Origin: Bryum argenteum | Lineage: Eukaryota > Streptophyta > Bryopsida > Bryales > Bryaceae | Length of the DNA: 64,000 bases | Assembly (NCBI GenBank): GCA_037043015.1 | Contig: CM073324.1 | Coordinates: 11,987,013-12,051,012 of the forward strand | Reading direction: 5' to 3' | In this document: piece by piece, positions 41,751 to 54,668 of the stretch | How the letters are laid out: each line of letters starts with the position of its first letter | Position numbering within the stretch: the first letter of the stretch is position 1 | Translations under genes and position numbers: made by a program | The notes under the pieces: generated by a model | The model's database searches: none | Seen by the model: the letters and a program-made list of their open reading frames with translations, nothing else | What the model was told of the DNA's origin: nothing

Positions 41751-44700
41751 ATGACGGTGGAAGTCATGGCGGCGAAAGTCGAGCGGCGATACAGCCGCAA
41801 GGTGGGAGATAGCTTCAGAAGAGACAGGGAGCATCTGGCCCTGTTCGAAGAGTTGTCGATGCACGAAGACTTGGACTCATCTCTAGGTAAACAATTCTCA
41901 ATTATTCGCAACCCATGATGGAGAGCACTACAGTCCAATGCGCCACTCGAGCCTCCTTCTTTCGATAACTCGTCAGTGAAACGGTCATCATGAGCTTTTG
42001 CGGAATAATTATCGAGCATTTAAGAGATAGCTTGGACATCTAGATGATAGAATGGAAGTTAGGTGCCACATGAATGAGGTCCTAGAATCTGAAGAAATGG
42101 CATCATTCCATAACGGATGCACATTCAATTGGGTAAAGACAAGATATTGTTTGTCGAGTTTGACGAACATTTAGGTAGGTTGATGTGATATCGAGGATTT
42201 CTTTATCAGTCGTACAGTATTGACGTTGATTTGGTACATCACGAACTGATCGCATTTTTGTCTGTTGCATTAGCTGCAATCGATTCGGGCGTACCTTCTG
42301 CTTTTGAAGCGTCAGCTCAGAGAGACAATGTGCTGGAGATGGATGCTCCTAAGAGTGACGATGATTGGTGAGTACCACTTCCATTACACGAATGTATCTA
42401 GCTTTGTTGATATGGAGCTGAACCACCTCAGGTTTCTAACATGTCTTCTTGATACTATTAATTATGCAGGCTTGTGACCATCCCTGAAGTACCCGTGTCT
42501 CCCAAACTTGAGCCACAAAACGTGGTCACTAATGACAATCTCTCTTCCATCAGGACCTCGAGGGTAAGTAACCGAGCATCACAATGTCATCAAGAGATAC
42601 TCTATTAATTTGATCATAGCGTGAAATAGTATTGGGTGAATGTTGAAATGTATAAGTTTGTTACGGAATATGTTTGGTGATAGTGTGGAGTTTTTGGTGC
42701 TTCAGATTAGTGAACCAGTTGCAGCCCCTGCAAGGCGGAATCCGAGTCCTTCCAAGAGTCCCCGGCCCGGTACTGCCGACCCGACAGCAAAGAGTCCGCG
42801 GCCGGCATTTAGCACCTCCACGAAGAGCCCCAGGCCCACGACTGTCTCGTCATATAACTCAAGAGGATCGTCATCACCGCGATCGACCTCGACGAAGTCG
42901 TCATCTCCTCGAGTTTCCACACCTTCGATCCGATCTAGTTCCCCGTCTACAGCGAGGTCAATCTCAGCCAGCAGGGAGAGGAACGTCACCACATCGAAGG
43001 CGGTGAAGAACTCATCCCCCACGTACTCTAGGGCTTCCACAATCTCATCCTCGCCGGGACGACGAGCAAGCACTGGTAATCTGGGCAAAGGTCCGTTACT
43101 TGCTACTCCATCTCCTTCTACTGGAAGCACCAAGACTCGAGGAGCTTCACCATCCGCCAGGGGCAGCTCGCCTGCCCGAACCGGCACCGGCTGGTCCCCT
43201 GCTGGAAGCACTTCCAATACTAGAGGTACCTCACCTGCAAGAACCGGTATCACTGCAAGAGGTGTTTCGCCGTCTCGGGGTCCGCAGACAACGAGGGGAA
43301 CCTCGCCTGCTAGAAGTGTGAGCTCAACCACGAACAGGAAGCCTTCGCCTACTCGAAGAAACAGCTCTCCAGCCACACCTGAATACAGTTCTCTAACCTC
43401 CGGAAGATCAAGCTCGGTCGGTAAGAAAGCGAGTATCACGCCTGAGTCGATCGAGAAGCCTCGTAACTACGCCCACGACTTTTCCACCCAGACTCCTGCG
43501 AATCTACGCACAAGCTCATTCAAGCGAGGCTCCGGGTCCCCGGGATCGCTCATCAGTAGGTCCTACGATGACCCCTGCAACTCGCGGCGCCAGAGTGCGT
43601 CCTCAGCCGACTTTGAAAGCTATCTTTCCAAAAGTCAGGGCTCAGGGTTTCTTAGTGGGAGCCGCAATGGGAGCCGCAGTGGGAGCCCTAACAATCTTAG
43701 CCGGAGTCAAGATGGCGGTCCAAGCCTTGATAGAGAACCTGTCACCACTATTCGAAGCTTTAACGCTCAGCCGTATGCAAATCGTCGGGCTTCCACGGGC
43801 GACCATCGCATTCCGTCAAAGACTGTCACTGTTTCGGAGTACGGACTTGATGGACGGAGGATCTCGAAAGGTAGCAAGGAGATGCCTGCAAGTCCGAAAG
43901 TTGGGCAGAATCTGGGACGATCTACTACTCTTCAACAGGACCCTGCATTCGAAAGCTCGCTGATGAGGAGATCCTCTGATCCCATTACGGCAAGATCAGT
44001 GGTACGCGCTCAACCTTGCTATACTTCCTCTTTCGCTATCGCATGTGTAAAGATTCTTAAATGATTGTAATGTATATTGTGCAGGGTTTCAATACTTCGA
44101 GTGGTGGCTTCAAACCTTTCATGACGAATAACTCCATTCCATCGTTCAACACGACCGCCATATCCAGCAGTTTGCACCGGAAGCTTCATCAGATGGAGAC
44201 GCCAGAGTCAGTATCTCCACCGGAGGCAGTCGCAGATGGAGATCAGAGGAATGCTGTGAAAAGGCAACAGCTCGGTTTTGCTCTCAAGAAAGAGGACGTC
44301 AGAGTGGGTCCCGAGATTGAGGCTCAGCCGAATAGCCGAATGGAGCTCGGCGCGAAAAGTCCCAGGATGACCTCGCTCATTGCCAGCCAAGGGTCAGTGA
44401 AGATCTATCAAGGATTAGGAGACATAGAGGACATGGGTGCGAATTGGTGTTGCGGAATGGATTATCAGTACCGAGGCTTCTGCAAGCAACACGAGTGTGG
44501 TATCTATAAGAACTTTCACGATGCGTTGGTGGCGTCGAAAGCCAAGCCTGAGAGCGAGAGCATCCCTAGCGATTCTTTAACTTCGAAGGAGGAACCAGCG
44601 AGGACTTTGAGTGACTCGAAGAAAGTAGACATCGAATCTGCGGACTCAGTTGTCAAGTCTAAAATGCAACAATTGAAATGCTCTCCCGAGGAAGCGGTCG

Positions 44701-47090
44701 ATGAGACTGTCAAGAAAAAGAAGGAGCCTCGGAAACTCCCGAACTCCGACCCCTCGGAGATCATCTTGATGTCGCCAGTTTCTGTATGCGAAAGTGAAAC
44801 ATCCGAAGACGGTTTGCCGGTTGTCGGGAAATCCCCAAGCTCTCCACCATCGAAGCAGAGTCGGCAGCCCATCAGGACTGTGAAAGCTGAGGCAGCGGTC
44901 AAGAAGGACTTTAATTGGGAGCTTGACACACTGGAGTCTCCATCGCGGCCGCTTAAGACACCTGATTTTTTCCAGGTTTCGAAGCGACACGGAGAGGTTG
45001 CGATTTCTAGGGTTCAGAGTTTCAATGCGTCAGAGTTTGATGGCGAGGAGACGGAAGCGGTCGATGGCCAGCCATCACATTCTCATAAAGACGGCACTAA
45101 AGTCAAGAGTAACACTGATGAGAAAACTCCAGAAGCTGCTGCAGTCCCTGTGTCAGGACCAAGGTCAGAGTTGGAGAGGGCCATGGACCGGGGAAATGGC
45201 GGTGAGGTTGCAGATACTGTCCAGCAGAAGGAAAGTCCCAGAGCTCCAGGTGAAGCTCCTGACACCTTCAATGCCGAGAAATCACACATCATTCCGCAGA
45301 AACCAGGGAAGCTGTTTCCGTTTGTGAAGAGTCCGAAAGACGGAGGGTACTATAAACGAGATGTTTCGATGATGTCCTCGAAGACGAGTGGGGTGAGCAG
45401 AATTTCATCGACGTCGGCGACCAGCATTGATTTGACTCGGAGCGTGGACACCACTTGCTCTGCTCATAGTCAGTACGACAACGCCCTTTGGGACGACCCG
45501 AACTACAGCGGTCGATTCGGTGATCCATTAGCCGGAATCCCGTACAAGTCGATCGCGAGCTTGCCTCTGCCCTTGCCAATTGATGTGCGGTGCATGGAGT
45601 CTCCAGGGGCAGTGCGCACAGAAGGCGGAGCTTCTGCTGCACCCGACAGCGACATGAAAACGCCCAAATACAACGATGGTCTTGAGAAGCTCGCAGGTTA
45701 CATGCGAAGCTCAGATCTCAACGCTCGAAAGCGACGAATTCAACCTTCGAGTGAAGACAACTCGAAGATGCACTCACGAGAGAACTCGTTTGACTACTTC
45801 GTGGATTTTCTGGATTCACAACCTGACCTCGACCTTGATGGTTGTGGGCTAACAGACGCGCTTGTCTCCGCTCACAAGGAGGCAAAGAAGCTCGAAAACT
45901 CCCCTGGAGCAAACAACACCCTCAGATTCATCAAGCGCCTGGATTCCAGGCTGAGTAACAACAGCTTGATCAGTGACAAGTCGTACGAAAGCAGAGCCAC
46001 TGACATGTCGAGTGATTCCAGCTGGGAGTCGGGGAAGAATCGCGGGCAACCGTTGGACGCAGCATGTCAAGTGATGGAGCAGATCGTGGAGAATGCGAAT
46101 GCGCTCTCTCACGGCAGGCATTTGTCCTCGTTCAAATTCGGCCAGAAGAAGACAGGGTCAGGGTTGTTAGAAGCGGGCTCGGAGTCGCCTCCTGAATCGG
46201 ACTATGGGGGCCCGTCACCAGCGCGGCGAAAACACTCAAAGCAGCTCAGTAACGCGACCTCGGACTCATCCCAGAAATCGGCAAAGCATTACGGTAAAGC
46301 CCAATTCTCTAGGAAATACCTGATGCGCCCGGTGTGGTTGCGCGTCATTTTCAAACGCAGATGCGCTCACTGGCTTCTCAGGGATGCGAACCTTGCTTTG
46401 AGTGGTATTCACCTGTCGTTCTTAGACCTCAAAATCCAACACAAAAAAGACCTCACCTCTAGAAAAAGAATCAAACCTGCAGAGCGCTCAGGTACTCCCC
46501 TCCACCTGAGCGCTCCGTGCAATCACTAAACCCACAATGCTCATCACTCTCCCCTTCGTCGCTGAATTCTGACCGGATTGTGTCCTCTTGCAGATGAGCG
46601 GCTTGCGGATGGGCGCGTCCTCCCGGCGCTCAAACCCACGCCGGGCATTATTACCATGACTGATAAGTCCCCGGAGCTCGGGCTCGATAGCCCGCCACAC
46701 GAATCAGCAAACGACATGGGTGATCTTGATGGGAATCTATGGGAGGCGGTACAGATCATGGAAGAGGAGCAAGAGATGGAAGCAGAGCTCACTCCACCTG
46801 CTCCGATCGAATTTGCAGTTCGTGACTTCACGCCGGCGCGCACTCCGGCTCGTACCCCCGCGCGCACGCCTGCTCGTACTCCGAGCCACGCTTCCAAGGC
46901 TTCTTCCTGCCACGACTCGCACTCTCACCATTCCCACTCTCACCACTCTCAAAGCTTTCAAAGTGTGTTGAGAAGCCCCTCTGTGGGATCCAAGGCGTCT
47001 AGCAAGCACGGTGACAGTGACGAAGGGGAGACCCATGAATTTGCTTCGCGTCATAGCCACCGATCTTACTGCGGCTGCAACATTCTCTGA
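41751..47090 (+). CDS. Ser/Pro-rich FLO11-like plant protein, six exons
   Basis: Exons 41751-41886, 42274-42367, 42470-42563, 42706-44001, 44085-46293 and 46594-47090 have GT-AG borders and fully consistent phase, giving 1,441 residues. Exon 1 has REHLALFEEL and exons 2-3 join as DDDWLVTIPEVPVSPKLEP; both are landmarks of the plant FLO11-like/proline-rich family, where a D-W-L-x-T-P-x-x-P block occurs. Exon 4 is a long Ser/Pro/Arg-rich disordered region with SPRP and TSPAR repeats. Exon 5 carries WCCGMDYQYRGFCKQHEC, a conserved-looking Cys/His block. Exon 6 has four TPAR repeats, a His/Ser tract and ends CGCNIL, a possible prenylation signal. ATG 41766 is an alternative start. Microtubule or cell-surface roles are only guesses. 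Confidence 0.85.
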
Positions 47091-47210
47091 GCCATAGCCA
47101 TCGATTCTCCTCCAGCATTTTCTGAGCAAAGCTGCCGATCCTATTGTGGTTGCAACATTCTTTGAGGCATATCCACTGATCATAGTCCGGCTGAACCATT
47201 TTCTGAGCCA
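47055..47210 (+). repeat. Four tandem copies of a roughly 41-bp unit over the gene's stop codon
   Basis: Units start at 47055, 47096, 47130 and 47171. Unit 1 encodes the protein's last residues (HRSYCGCNIL and stop). Unit 3 encodes nearly the same (CRSYCGCNIL and stop) in the same phase; units 2 and 4 are more diverged. Confidence 0.8.
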
Positions 47211-49240
47211 TGGCTGGGCATGGTTCTTGTGTATTTCTAGTTCGAGCCCTTATGTACGCATTTTTGCTGTTTTTGGATTGTCGTCCATGTCAGGTTTCTT
47301 GTAGCTAGTATTTGAGCTTACTGGCTTAACACCCGACTGAGTCACCCATGGCTAGTGAACGATCATACACTAGCTCCTTATACATATTCCTAAGCGACTT
47401 TCAGAGACATCAACCCATTTTTTTCATGTAATTGCAATTGATCATCTTTTTGCGGCAATACGTATTGTGCACACCGGTACCCCTGGCTTCCCTTCTCGTT
47501 ATTGTGTAAATTGAGCACTTTAATGTCCCAGTGTCATCGGCAGGCACTTGTTTTCTATATCTTGTTCCCACAAGCGCTCCGCTGATTACGACTGTCGGTG
47601 CATGTTCCAGACAACAGATGTAGGTGACAGGAGGCTTTTTCGCACAGAAAGGTGGGTTCGCGTAAAGTAAGGGCTCATTCCCATGCAACCCAACCCGTTT
47701 GGTTTCAGGAGCCTCGGCGCCTGGCTTTGAAGTAAAAGCCCTTGAAATAAAATTAAAATACCTGTAATACTGACTTTGTCCTCTTGTCTTTGCCTTTTTG
47801 AGGATGAATAGTGTTTCCTCAAATGGAGGACCACCATTCCCAGGTTAGGTTACCGCAGGTTAGGTTCAGGTTCGCTCCCTACCCGGCTGGATGTGCAAGA
47901 GAAATCCTCCAAGTCACCCTGCAGCCCCTGGCTTCGCCCTGCCCGAGCGAGGCTCCGTGATCAGCTTGGTACCCCACTTTACGAAAACCCATGAAGGTCC
48001 AGGTTTGCGGAGCTTCCGGCTTTTGTAAAAGTTGGAATTTAAAATGTTGTACTTTATTGATCATCACAATAATCATGTGAGTGCTGATTGATCGTATCCT
48101 CACTTTGTAGCATTGAAATTAATGCTGGATGCAAACTTAACCCCTCATAGCATCCAACCTAATTTTGCATTTTTATAATGTTTTCATCTTTTTAAATGTT
48201 CATTTTCTTTATTTTTGTTTGGCAGCTTTCTATTGTCTTCATTTTTTAAGCGTCCCTTCAACTCCTTGGAAGTGGTGAGAATGTTGAACATAGCATGATA
48301 AGGTAATTAACAAGGTCTCTCTATCTAATCCGTTGGAAAAGGACATGGATTCAAAGAGGTGCTACATTTAGCAACCCCTTTTTCCTAATTACATTTAGTC
48401 ATTCCTTCATCCAAGCTGTTGAGAATGCTCTAGAGATCCAAGCAACCCAAAATGGGCTTTGTTGATACGGACAGTTTATTTATTGGACTCTTCTACATTG
48501 AGTTATGAATTTCAGAAGTTAAAAATATAAGTGTTTCTAAAATGGTGCTCTGAAATGACACCCTATAATGTTTGCAATGAGTACATGGTATTGTTGTATG
48601 GTGAAGCTATTATGAGCTCCATTATCGGGCCTGCTGCATTGTAGACCACTCTACTGTAAGTCAACAATTTAACTTTATTTGTTCTCTTTAACTTGTGACA
48701 TTATCATTCACGCTCTGCGGGCAGTAATGTCCCGAAAATCTCAGCTTCCTGAAATTATTTGCAGGGAACATGCCCTATGAAGACGGTAGTTTGATTTGTC
48801 TTGGGGCGAGAAAATCGTTTCCGAACTGATTCCTTACATGCAACACCGCAAACGAGCTGTTGCTTATCAGTTGGAAGAAGGCAATGATGGTGGCGTGCAA
48901 CATTAAAAAAAGGAGAGAAGGTGGAGGAAGATCAATGGCAAGCATCCTGAATTTGCATGGAATATACAGTAAGGACTATCTCCTAAAATTATCCCCGGTG
49001 TGACCATTTTTTGTTTGCCGCGTCGGCTGATGCTTTTGTGAGAGCTCATTGCCAGCTCAAACTTGGTATAATACCATTCCTGAAGGACAATCCCTGCCAA
49101 GTTTCACGTCACTTCAACTGCTGACTTGCTGAGTATAAACAGTGTTAATGACACTCATTGTAAACTGATGATATCTGGGCCCAGATTGCCGGAGTACGAG
49201 AATAATCTTGTACTTGCGAATTTTAAAGACATACTAGAGA
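47211..49240. other. Intergenic DNA downstream of the FLO11-like gene
   Basis: Short GGTTAGGTT-type repeats near 47840-47870. Otherwise no repeat or gene recognised; the minus-strand frames at 47410-47837 have no domain. Confidence 0.4.
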
Positions 49241-49627
49241 GAGAAATCCGCTAAGTAGTTCCCAGTTTGGACTCCAGTTGGTCCCCAGTCAGTCGTTTTG
49301 TGCCTTGTTTTTAGTTGTCTGCTAAATAAAACGGACTGGGGACCATGTGCATCCAATTGGGGACCAGATGTAAATTAGGGACCTTCACACACACACACAC
49401 ATGAACAACAATCGTGCTCTTTCGGTCTTCCACGCATCACGTTGCAAAATGGGCACCAAGTTGAAGTGGGGATCAAACTCAGAAAACCACTAAAATCATG
49501 CATTTTTGAGTTTAGTCCCCGGTTCGATCTTAGAGTGAGAATTTGGTGCCGAGTTCAACGTTTGGTCCCCACTCTGACCAAAACAGGGTGTTTTGGTCCC
49601 TAGTCCGTCGTACTTAGCGGATTTCTC
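49241..49627. mobile_element. MITE copy 1
   Basis: Inverted ends GAGAAATCCGCTAAGT and complement at 49612-49627. Likely target duplication TACTA/TACTT with a few extra bases on the left. The interior contains facing copies of GGTCCCCAGTC-like words and a short CA microsatellite (about 49387). No coding capacity. Confidence 0.75.
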
Positions 49628-50075
49628 TACTTATGCTTGAAATCACTGGTACTTGTAAACCATTGTTTGTACTTAGTATATTTCAAGGACATTGAAAATA
49701 CAAAGAATACTGCTCTCTTTTGCCTCCCATGTGGCTTGGCCCTCAATTGAGAATTTTGATTAGTGTTGGGTTTCATGTGGGCTCCCATTTCACTTCGGCC
49801 AGCTGGGCAGAAGCTTCATTGCAAAGACGAAGTCGCATATTGAATTGCTCCTCCAGATCCGAGCCGTTCATTTTTAATCGGGTGGCGTCAGATCACGCAA
49901 TGTCGACCAATGGAGGAATGGATAAGATATTAAGCAGCATGTGCCGAGTCAGCCGTGAAGTGACGTGCCACCTTATATTACCGGTATCAGACCGGTATTT
50001 CGGCTGAAAACCTTGCAAGTTTTGCATCACAAAGCCATTGTAGTGATGAGTATTTGAAACTTTGTCAATTTATTA

Positions 50076-50413
50076 GAGAAATCCGCTAAGTTGTCCCAAG
50101 TTTGGACCCGAGTTGGTCCCCAATCTGTCGTTTTGTGCCCTGTTTTCAATTATCTGCTAAGTAAAACGGATTGGGGACCAAATGCACCAAATTGGGGACT
50201 AGATCACTCGGTCTTCCGAGCATCACGTCGCAAACTCGGCACCAAGTTGAACTCGGGATCTAACTCAGAAAACCATCAAAATCATGCATTTTTGAGTTTA
50301 GTCCCGAATTTGATTTCATAGTAAAAATGTGGTGCCCAGTTCGACGTCTGGTCCCCAGTCCGACCAAAATTGGGTTTTTTGGTCCCTAGTCCGTTGTACT
50401 TAGCAGATTTCTC
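50076..50413. mobile_element. MITE copy 2
   Basis: Same family and same orientation as 49241-49627, about 50 bp shorter (the CA tract region is missing). Perfect 5-bp direct repeat TATTA on both sides (50071-50075 and 50414-50418). Confidence 0.8.
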
Positions 50414-51113
50414 TATTATATTTTAAGTTCTGAAATTTGACCTACATTCATGAGACTTAGTACTTTGCGATGATTGCATGAGTTGACGAGGGTTAAGCAT
50501 TACAGAGATTCATCCGGGTAACATATTTGAAAGCAAGTATTGGTACTATCGATTAAAAACCATGAACTCAAGTTTGTCAATTCATACTTAACCCGTCTCT
50601 GCCGGCAGAGGCATACGAATGTTCACGCCTTCACATTTCTTGACCGTATCAAAGCCTTTACGTTAAAGGGTTAACCGAACCAAAGCAAAATATCAAATGA
50701 AATATACACACGAAGGCCTTGCAAACAGTGGCTTTGTTCCATACCCAGAAATTATCATCATGTATTCTGTGTGACCCTGGCATCCATGATTCGAACAAAA
50801 TTCATCAGCACCGAAAGTTGACAGCAGATTCTTTAAGCTGCACGAAGATTTCATGTCTAGGAGTGCAACGGGTAATCGCCAGTACCAGGAGCCTCTCACT
50901 TTCTATTGCCGGTGGGGTCAAGGGCGGCAAGGACGGGTCAACCGGCAGAACACCCTCTCTCGTACAAGAGAGCACCTTCGAGCTCATTCTTTCCGATCAT
51001 GTATCAAGCTTGCTGGTGGAGTATCGATTACGATTATCGCAGAGCCGATCGAGTGTTGCCAAGTTCTCAGTGGAAGCTTGCGCAATTGCATTTTTGTTTT
51101 TATCAGCAGCGCC
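50414..51113. other. Intergenic or promoter region
   Basis: Overlapping open frames on both strands at 50719-51126 carry no domain I recognise and may be 5' UTR of the next gene. Confidence 0.35.
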
Positions 51114-52306
51114 ATGGGCTCTTTGATGGCCGGATGGGACAAGGATCCTTGGAACGACGAGAGAGGTATATATAGCAATTGCATGCTATCGAATCTTTCT
51201 TAGAAGTAGTCAGGCTTAGACACTCTCCTCTGTTGAAGCTTAGAATCGCAATGTCGGTTCTGGCTTTGAGCTCGTGATCGATGAATTGGAACATAAGAAA
51301 AGCTCGGTAGAAAGATTCTGTAGCTCATCTGTGAGATGTTGACGTTAACAAGATCGATCGAAGTCTTCTTGAGTAGAGATTAATCTCGTGTACACTGGAG
51401 TTTCTTTTAGAGATGCGATTAGTGACTCGCTGGCTTGCGAGGAACTTAGGATAGTATTAAATACGGGGTTTAAATTTAGTGATTCACAGCAGTTTTGAGG
51501 ATATTTCTTATCATAAGGAGTTTAGTGTTTCGTAGGACAAAGAGAACCGTGATCGTTTGCAGTACGAGTGCGACTAGAATCTTCCTTTGAAAATGCTTGA
51601 GTGGAGTTTGTGACGAATCCTGCATGTGCAGTGATGACTCGGAGCAAGACCTCGTTAACGAAAGAGGAGATCGAGGAGTTTTGGCGGAAGAGGAAACTGG
51701 CTATGGAGGAGCACTTGAAAGCTGCAAATGCTCAGTCAAGTGGCAGTCAAACTGAGACGGTACAATGTTCATTGGAAAGGCTGTCTTCTTTATGCATGGA
51801 GGCTAAGAATGACTAACCCGTCGAAGAGCATGGACTCGGTTATCTCTCTTCGAGTTGGCAGATCATAGATTTACTTCCCCTATATGCTTTCCTAAGCAGT
51901 ATTGAACTCAAATTATAAGTCTGGAGCTCACAGTTGTGCGTGATATCGATGAGCAGGGTGCCGGGACGCCGAGTATTACCATTCCTGAGGCCACCTTGCA
52001 GAAGCTGGAGCAACTGCCTGAAGCAGCGAGCCCAGATTGGTATACTCCTCACGGCCATAAAGATTCTCATCTCTTCCATTGATAGGTACGGTAGTTTGCT
52101 AGATTATGAGGAAGGGCGTGGAATTATAATCGCTGTTGAAGTAGCAATGTTAAGAGCGTTGAGTAATGCCCGAGGATGCGTGCAGGTGGACACGAAGTAA
52201 CTCGGCATTTCTGAATAGCCCTCCACAGCTGAATTTCATGGACAAGCGGAGCACATACACTCCCCAGTTTGAAGTAGCGAACAAAGCCACACAAGCAACA
52301 GGATGA
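51114..52306 (+). CDS. Small conserved plant protein with LTKEEIEEFWRKRKL and DWWTRSNSAFLN motifs
   Basis: Proposed exons: 51114-51165 (MGSLMAGWDKDPWNDER), 51632 to about 51759 (MTRSKTSLTKEEIEEFWRKR and AMEEHLKAA), 51934-52039 (VRDIDEQGAGTPSITIPEAT onward) and 52186-52306 (WTRSNSAFLNSPP to stop). Phase agrees at exons 1/2 and 3/4, where splicing creates DWWTRSNSAFLN. Plant genomes carry an uncharacterised family combining an L-T-x-x-E-I-x-x-F-W-R motif near the N-terminus with D-W-W-T-R-S near the C-terminus; function unknown. The 2/3 junction is unresolved: the obvious donor at 51759 is phase 0 but phase 1 is needed, so another donor, an extra exon or an indel must be involved. The start could also be ATG 51634. 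Confidence 0.65.
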
Positions 52307-53782
52307 ATACTGCCTTGTCATTTTACGTTCATAATGACATCAAGTCACATGCGGGTGGTCTTCCGAGGTGGCTGACAAGGGTTCATGCGATTCTTCTATG
52401 AGGACTTCAAATCATCCAAGTTGTGGTCAACTTCTGTCTAGACAATCAAATATTAGAATGGTATAAGTGAGGTGATTTTGCACAGAATCAAGAAGACTTG
52501 ATTCGAGACTTGATTCGAGAGGTTTGTACGTAATCAGGAGGTATATTGAGAGCGAGGAAGTGTGAGTTGTGGACGATGTCTCCACTGGAGCAAGGGTTGG
52601 TTTCATAAGCATATTTATGCCTCGATGGCTCTTATTGTAGATAGTAAATAGGTTTCATTATTCTGTGTTGAAGCTCATGGTGTGAAGTACAATTTTTATA
52701 TTTTTGATTCACCTATCTTTGCAAAGAGGTGTCAAAAGAACAGATAGATGAAGAGATGGTGGAGTGCAAAGAATTCCAAATAGTCGTACATTACTACCAG
52801 AATATAGGTAATAAGATCTCCTTCTGTTTCATATTTATTCAAAAATCTTCCTCAAAAACCAACAGAGCCTTTCATGTTCGCATATCACATAGATCATATG
52901 CACATGGGAGGATACACATTGCTTCTAGATCTGCATCAAATGTGCACTCAGGAGATCGGCAAATCTACATTGTTTTCATTGCTTTTGCAAGTCCTTTACA
53001 AATGATGCTAATATACACCTGAAGGTGTATCAAATTATTGATGGAAGTCATGTAAGTTTCTTCCACCTATCTCATGAGCCGCCGCAAACGCTACAGAAGT
53101 CAGACAAGAAATCGTATCTTTCTACAAAGAAGTACAAAACATGATGAATGATTCTTTTGAGATATTTATTGTACATCATATGCCTTTAAGCAATCATTTG
53201 ATACAAAGACCTGAAGTCGTGCTCATACAGGCAATCACCTCTATCTCTTGAAACTCAGACATTTTGAAGCATAAGACGTCAAGTGAAATTGAAGAATCGA
53301 ATATGGAATTTCACGAAGCTTGAAGTCCAACCTTCTGCAGGTGCTTAAGGACCTATACCAAATGCATAGGCATCATAAGAAGCCATAACCAGGCAGTAGG
53401 CAGACTTGCTTCCCAAGCTAAAGCATGCTATGGTACATGTTTATTGATTGATTCGCTTTTCAGCACAACAATTGCAAGTCGTATAATTGACGTTATCACG
53501 TTACCTTGCGAATCTGTGAATTGAGCCTACCGACAGTTAAGAGCTTCGTATTCTTCAAAGACGAGCTTGGTAAAAACCAACACGATGTTGAGAGTAATCC
53601 CAATATCTGCACTTGGATCATATGGTTTTCTAATTAGGATCTCTTCCCAATCCTGTACAAGTAGACAAGGGTTACCAAGGTCCAGGGTCTCCTGGTGACG
53701 AAGTTTATCTGTCGGTGTGCAATGCGGCAGCGTATGAGCGAGATGAATCTGCAGTTTCATCAAAAGACTCTGTATGGATTGA
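52307..53782. other. Intergenic DNA and probable 3' UTR of POP5
   Basis: A 13-bp tandem word (GACTTGATTCGAGA) near 52499-52522. Open frame 52729-53022 has no domain. No gene called. Confidence 0.4.
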
Positions 53783-54668
53783 TCAATCAAGCGATGCAAG
53801 TTTATTTTGCATCGACTCAGCATGTTCTAGTTGCTCAACTGAAAGGCTGTTCTCGTCAATCTTCAATAACCGTAGCTTCTCCGAGTCACATTGAAGAGCT
53901 GCTCGTCGACAAGCATCAGTACTGCCTGTCACACAACAAAAATATACATGTTAGAGAACTCTCCTCTTCGAGATTCACGACGCAGGGGAAACGAAACCCT
54001 AATTCAACTTGAGCCGAAAAAAACAGTGCTCTTGATGTCCACTCTTAATGTGCTTTGAAATTAAAAAAGAGACACAACAGAATGCATGCAAAACCATACC
54101 CTAATCAGTACAAGGCTTCGAGTTCAAATTTGATGAATTCTTACCACTCAAATCGAGAAGGTTGAAGCGGAGCGGGAGCTCTCGTATCCCGGTAACGAAG
54201 GTCATGGCAGCCCATACAGTTCGGTACTGCTTTCTACTGCTCCGAATCACACACACTCCTGTTCCTCCGTTCACATACTTGACTGCAGCAGTTCACAAAC
54301 CCTAGATCAAAATCAGAAAAGCGCTAGTACAGCAAATTCCCTTTCTCGGGGCAATTGAATATTATTCTCGGTAGAAATGCCACCAGCAGAGGAAGTGTCC
54401 TGCTAGACAGAGCGCAAGGAGATGTCCTAACACATACCACCGAAAAGAGAAAACAGGTACTGCTCGAAATTTATCTCCTATACAAGCAAAAAAGAATACC
54501 TTGAAGAGATGGAAGACTTGCAGCAAGTCCAAACTCTCCAAAATTAGTGAGGAGACTCTCGTGGATAGCGCTCACGACATCGCTGTGCCCGATCTTCACG
54601 TCAGCCAGCTTGAGGTCGTCTAGCGTAACCATCTCCACGACCATGTAACGATTCTTTAGAACCACCAT
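53783..54668 (-). CDS. POP5: RNase P/MRP protein subunit POP5
   Basis: Three exons on minus, 54668-54500, 54282-54145 and 53925-53783, with GT-AG borders and matching phase (1 and 1), give a 149-residue protein, the normal size. The N-terminus MVVLKNRYMVVEMV and the block HESLLTNFGEFGLAASLPSLQ, followed across the splice by VKYVNGGTGVCVIRSS and YRTVWAAMTFV, then FNLLDLSGSTDACRRAALQ, match plant and animal POP5. The C-terminal tail is Leu/Glu-rich and less conserved, as usual. POP5 is a core subunit of nuclear RNase P and RNase MRP, acting in tRNA 5' maturation and rRNA processing. The ATG at 54668 is the family start. Confidence 0.93.

Noticed and set aside
42702..43439. 245-codon open frame on minus
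   Set aside because: Antisense of the Ser/Pro/Arg-rich exon 4; codon composition makes the opposite strand open.
46544..46897. Minus-strand open frame with Val-Arg-Ala-Gly repeats
   Set aside because: Antisense of the TPAR repeats in exon 6.
50597..50610. 14-bp palindrome CTCTGCCGGCAGAG
   Set aside because: Too short and isolated to support a function.
51169..51177. TATATATAG as a promoter TATA box
   Set aside because: It overlaps the likely splice donor after 51165, whose phase fits the next exon; a promoter role is possible but less well supported.
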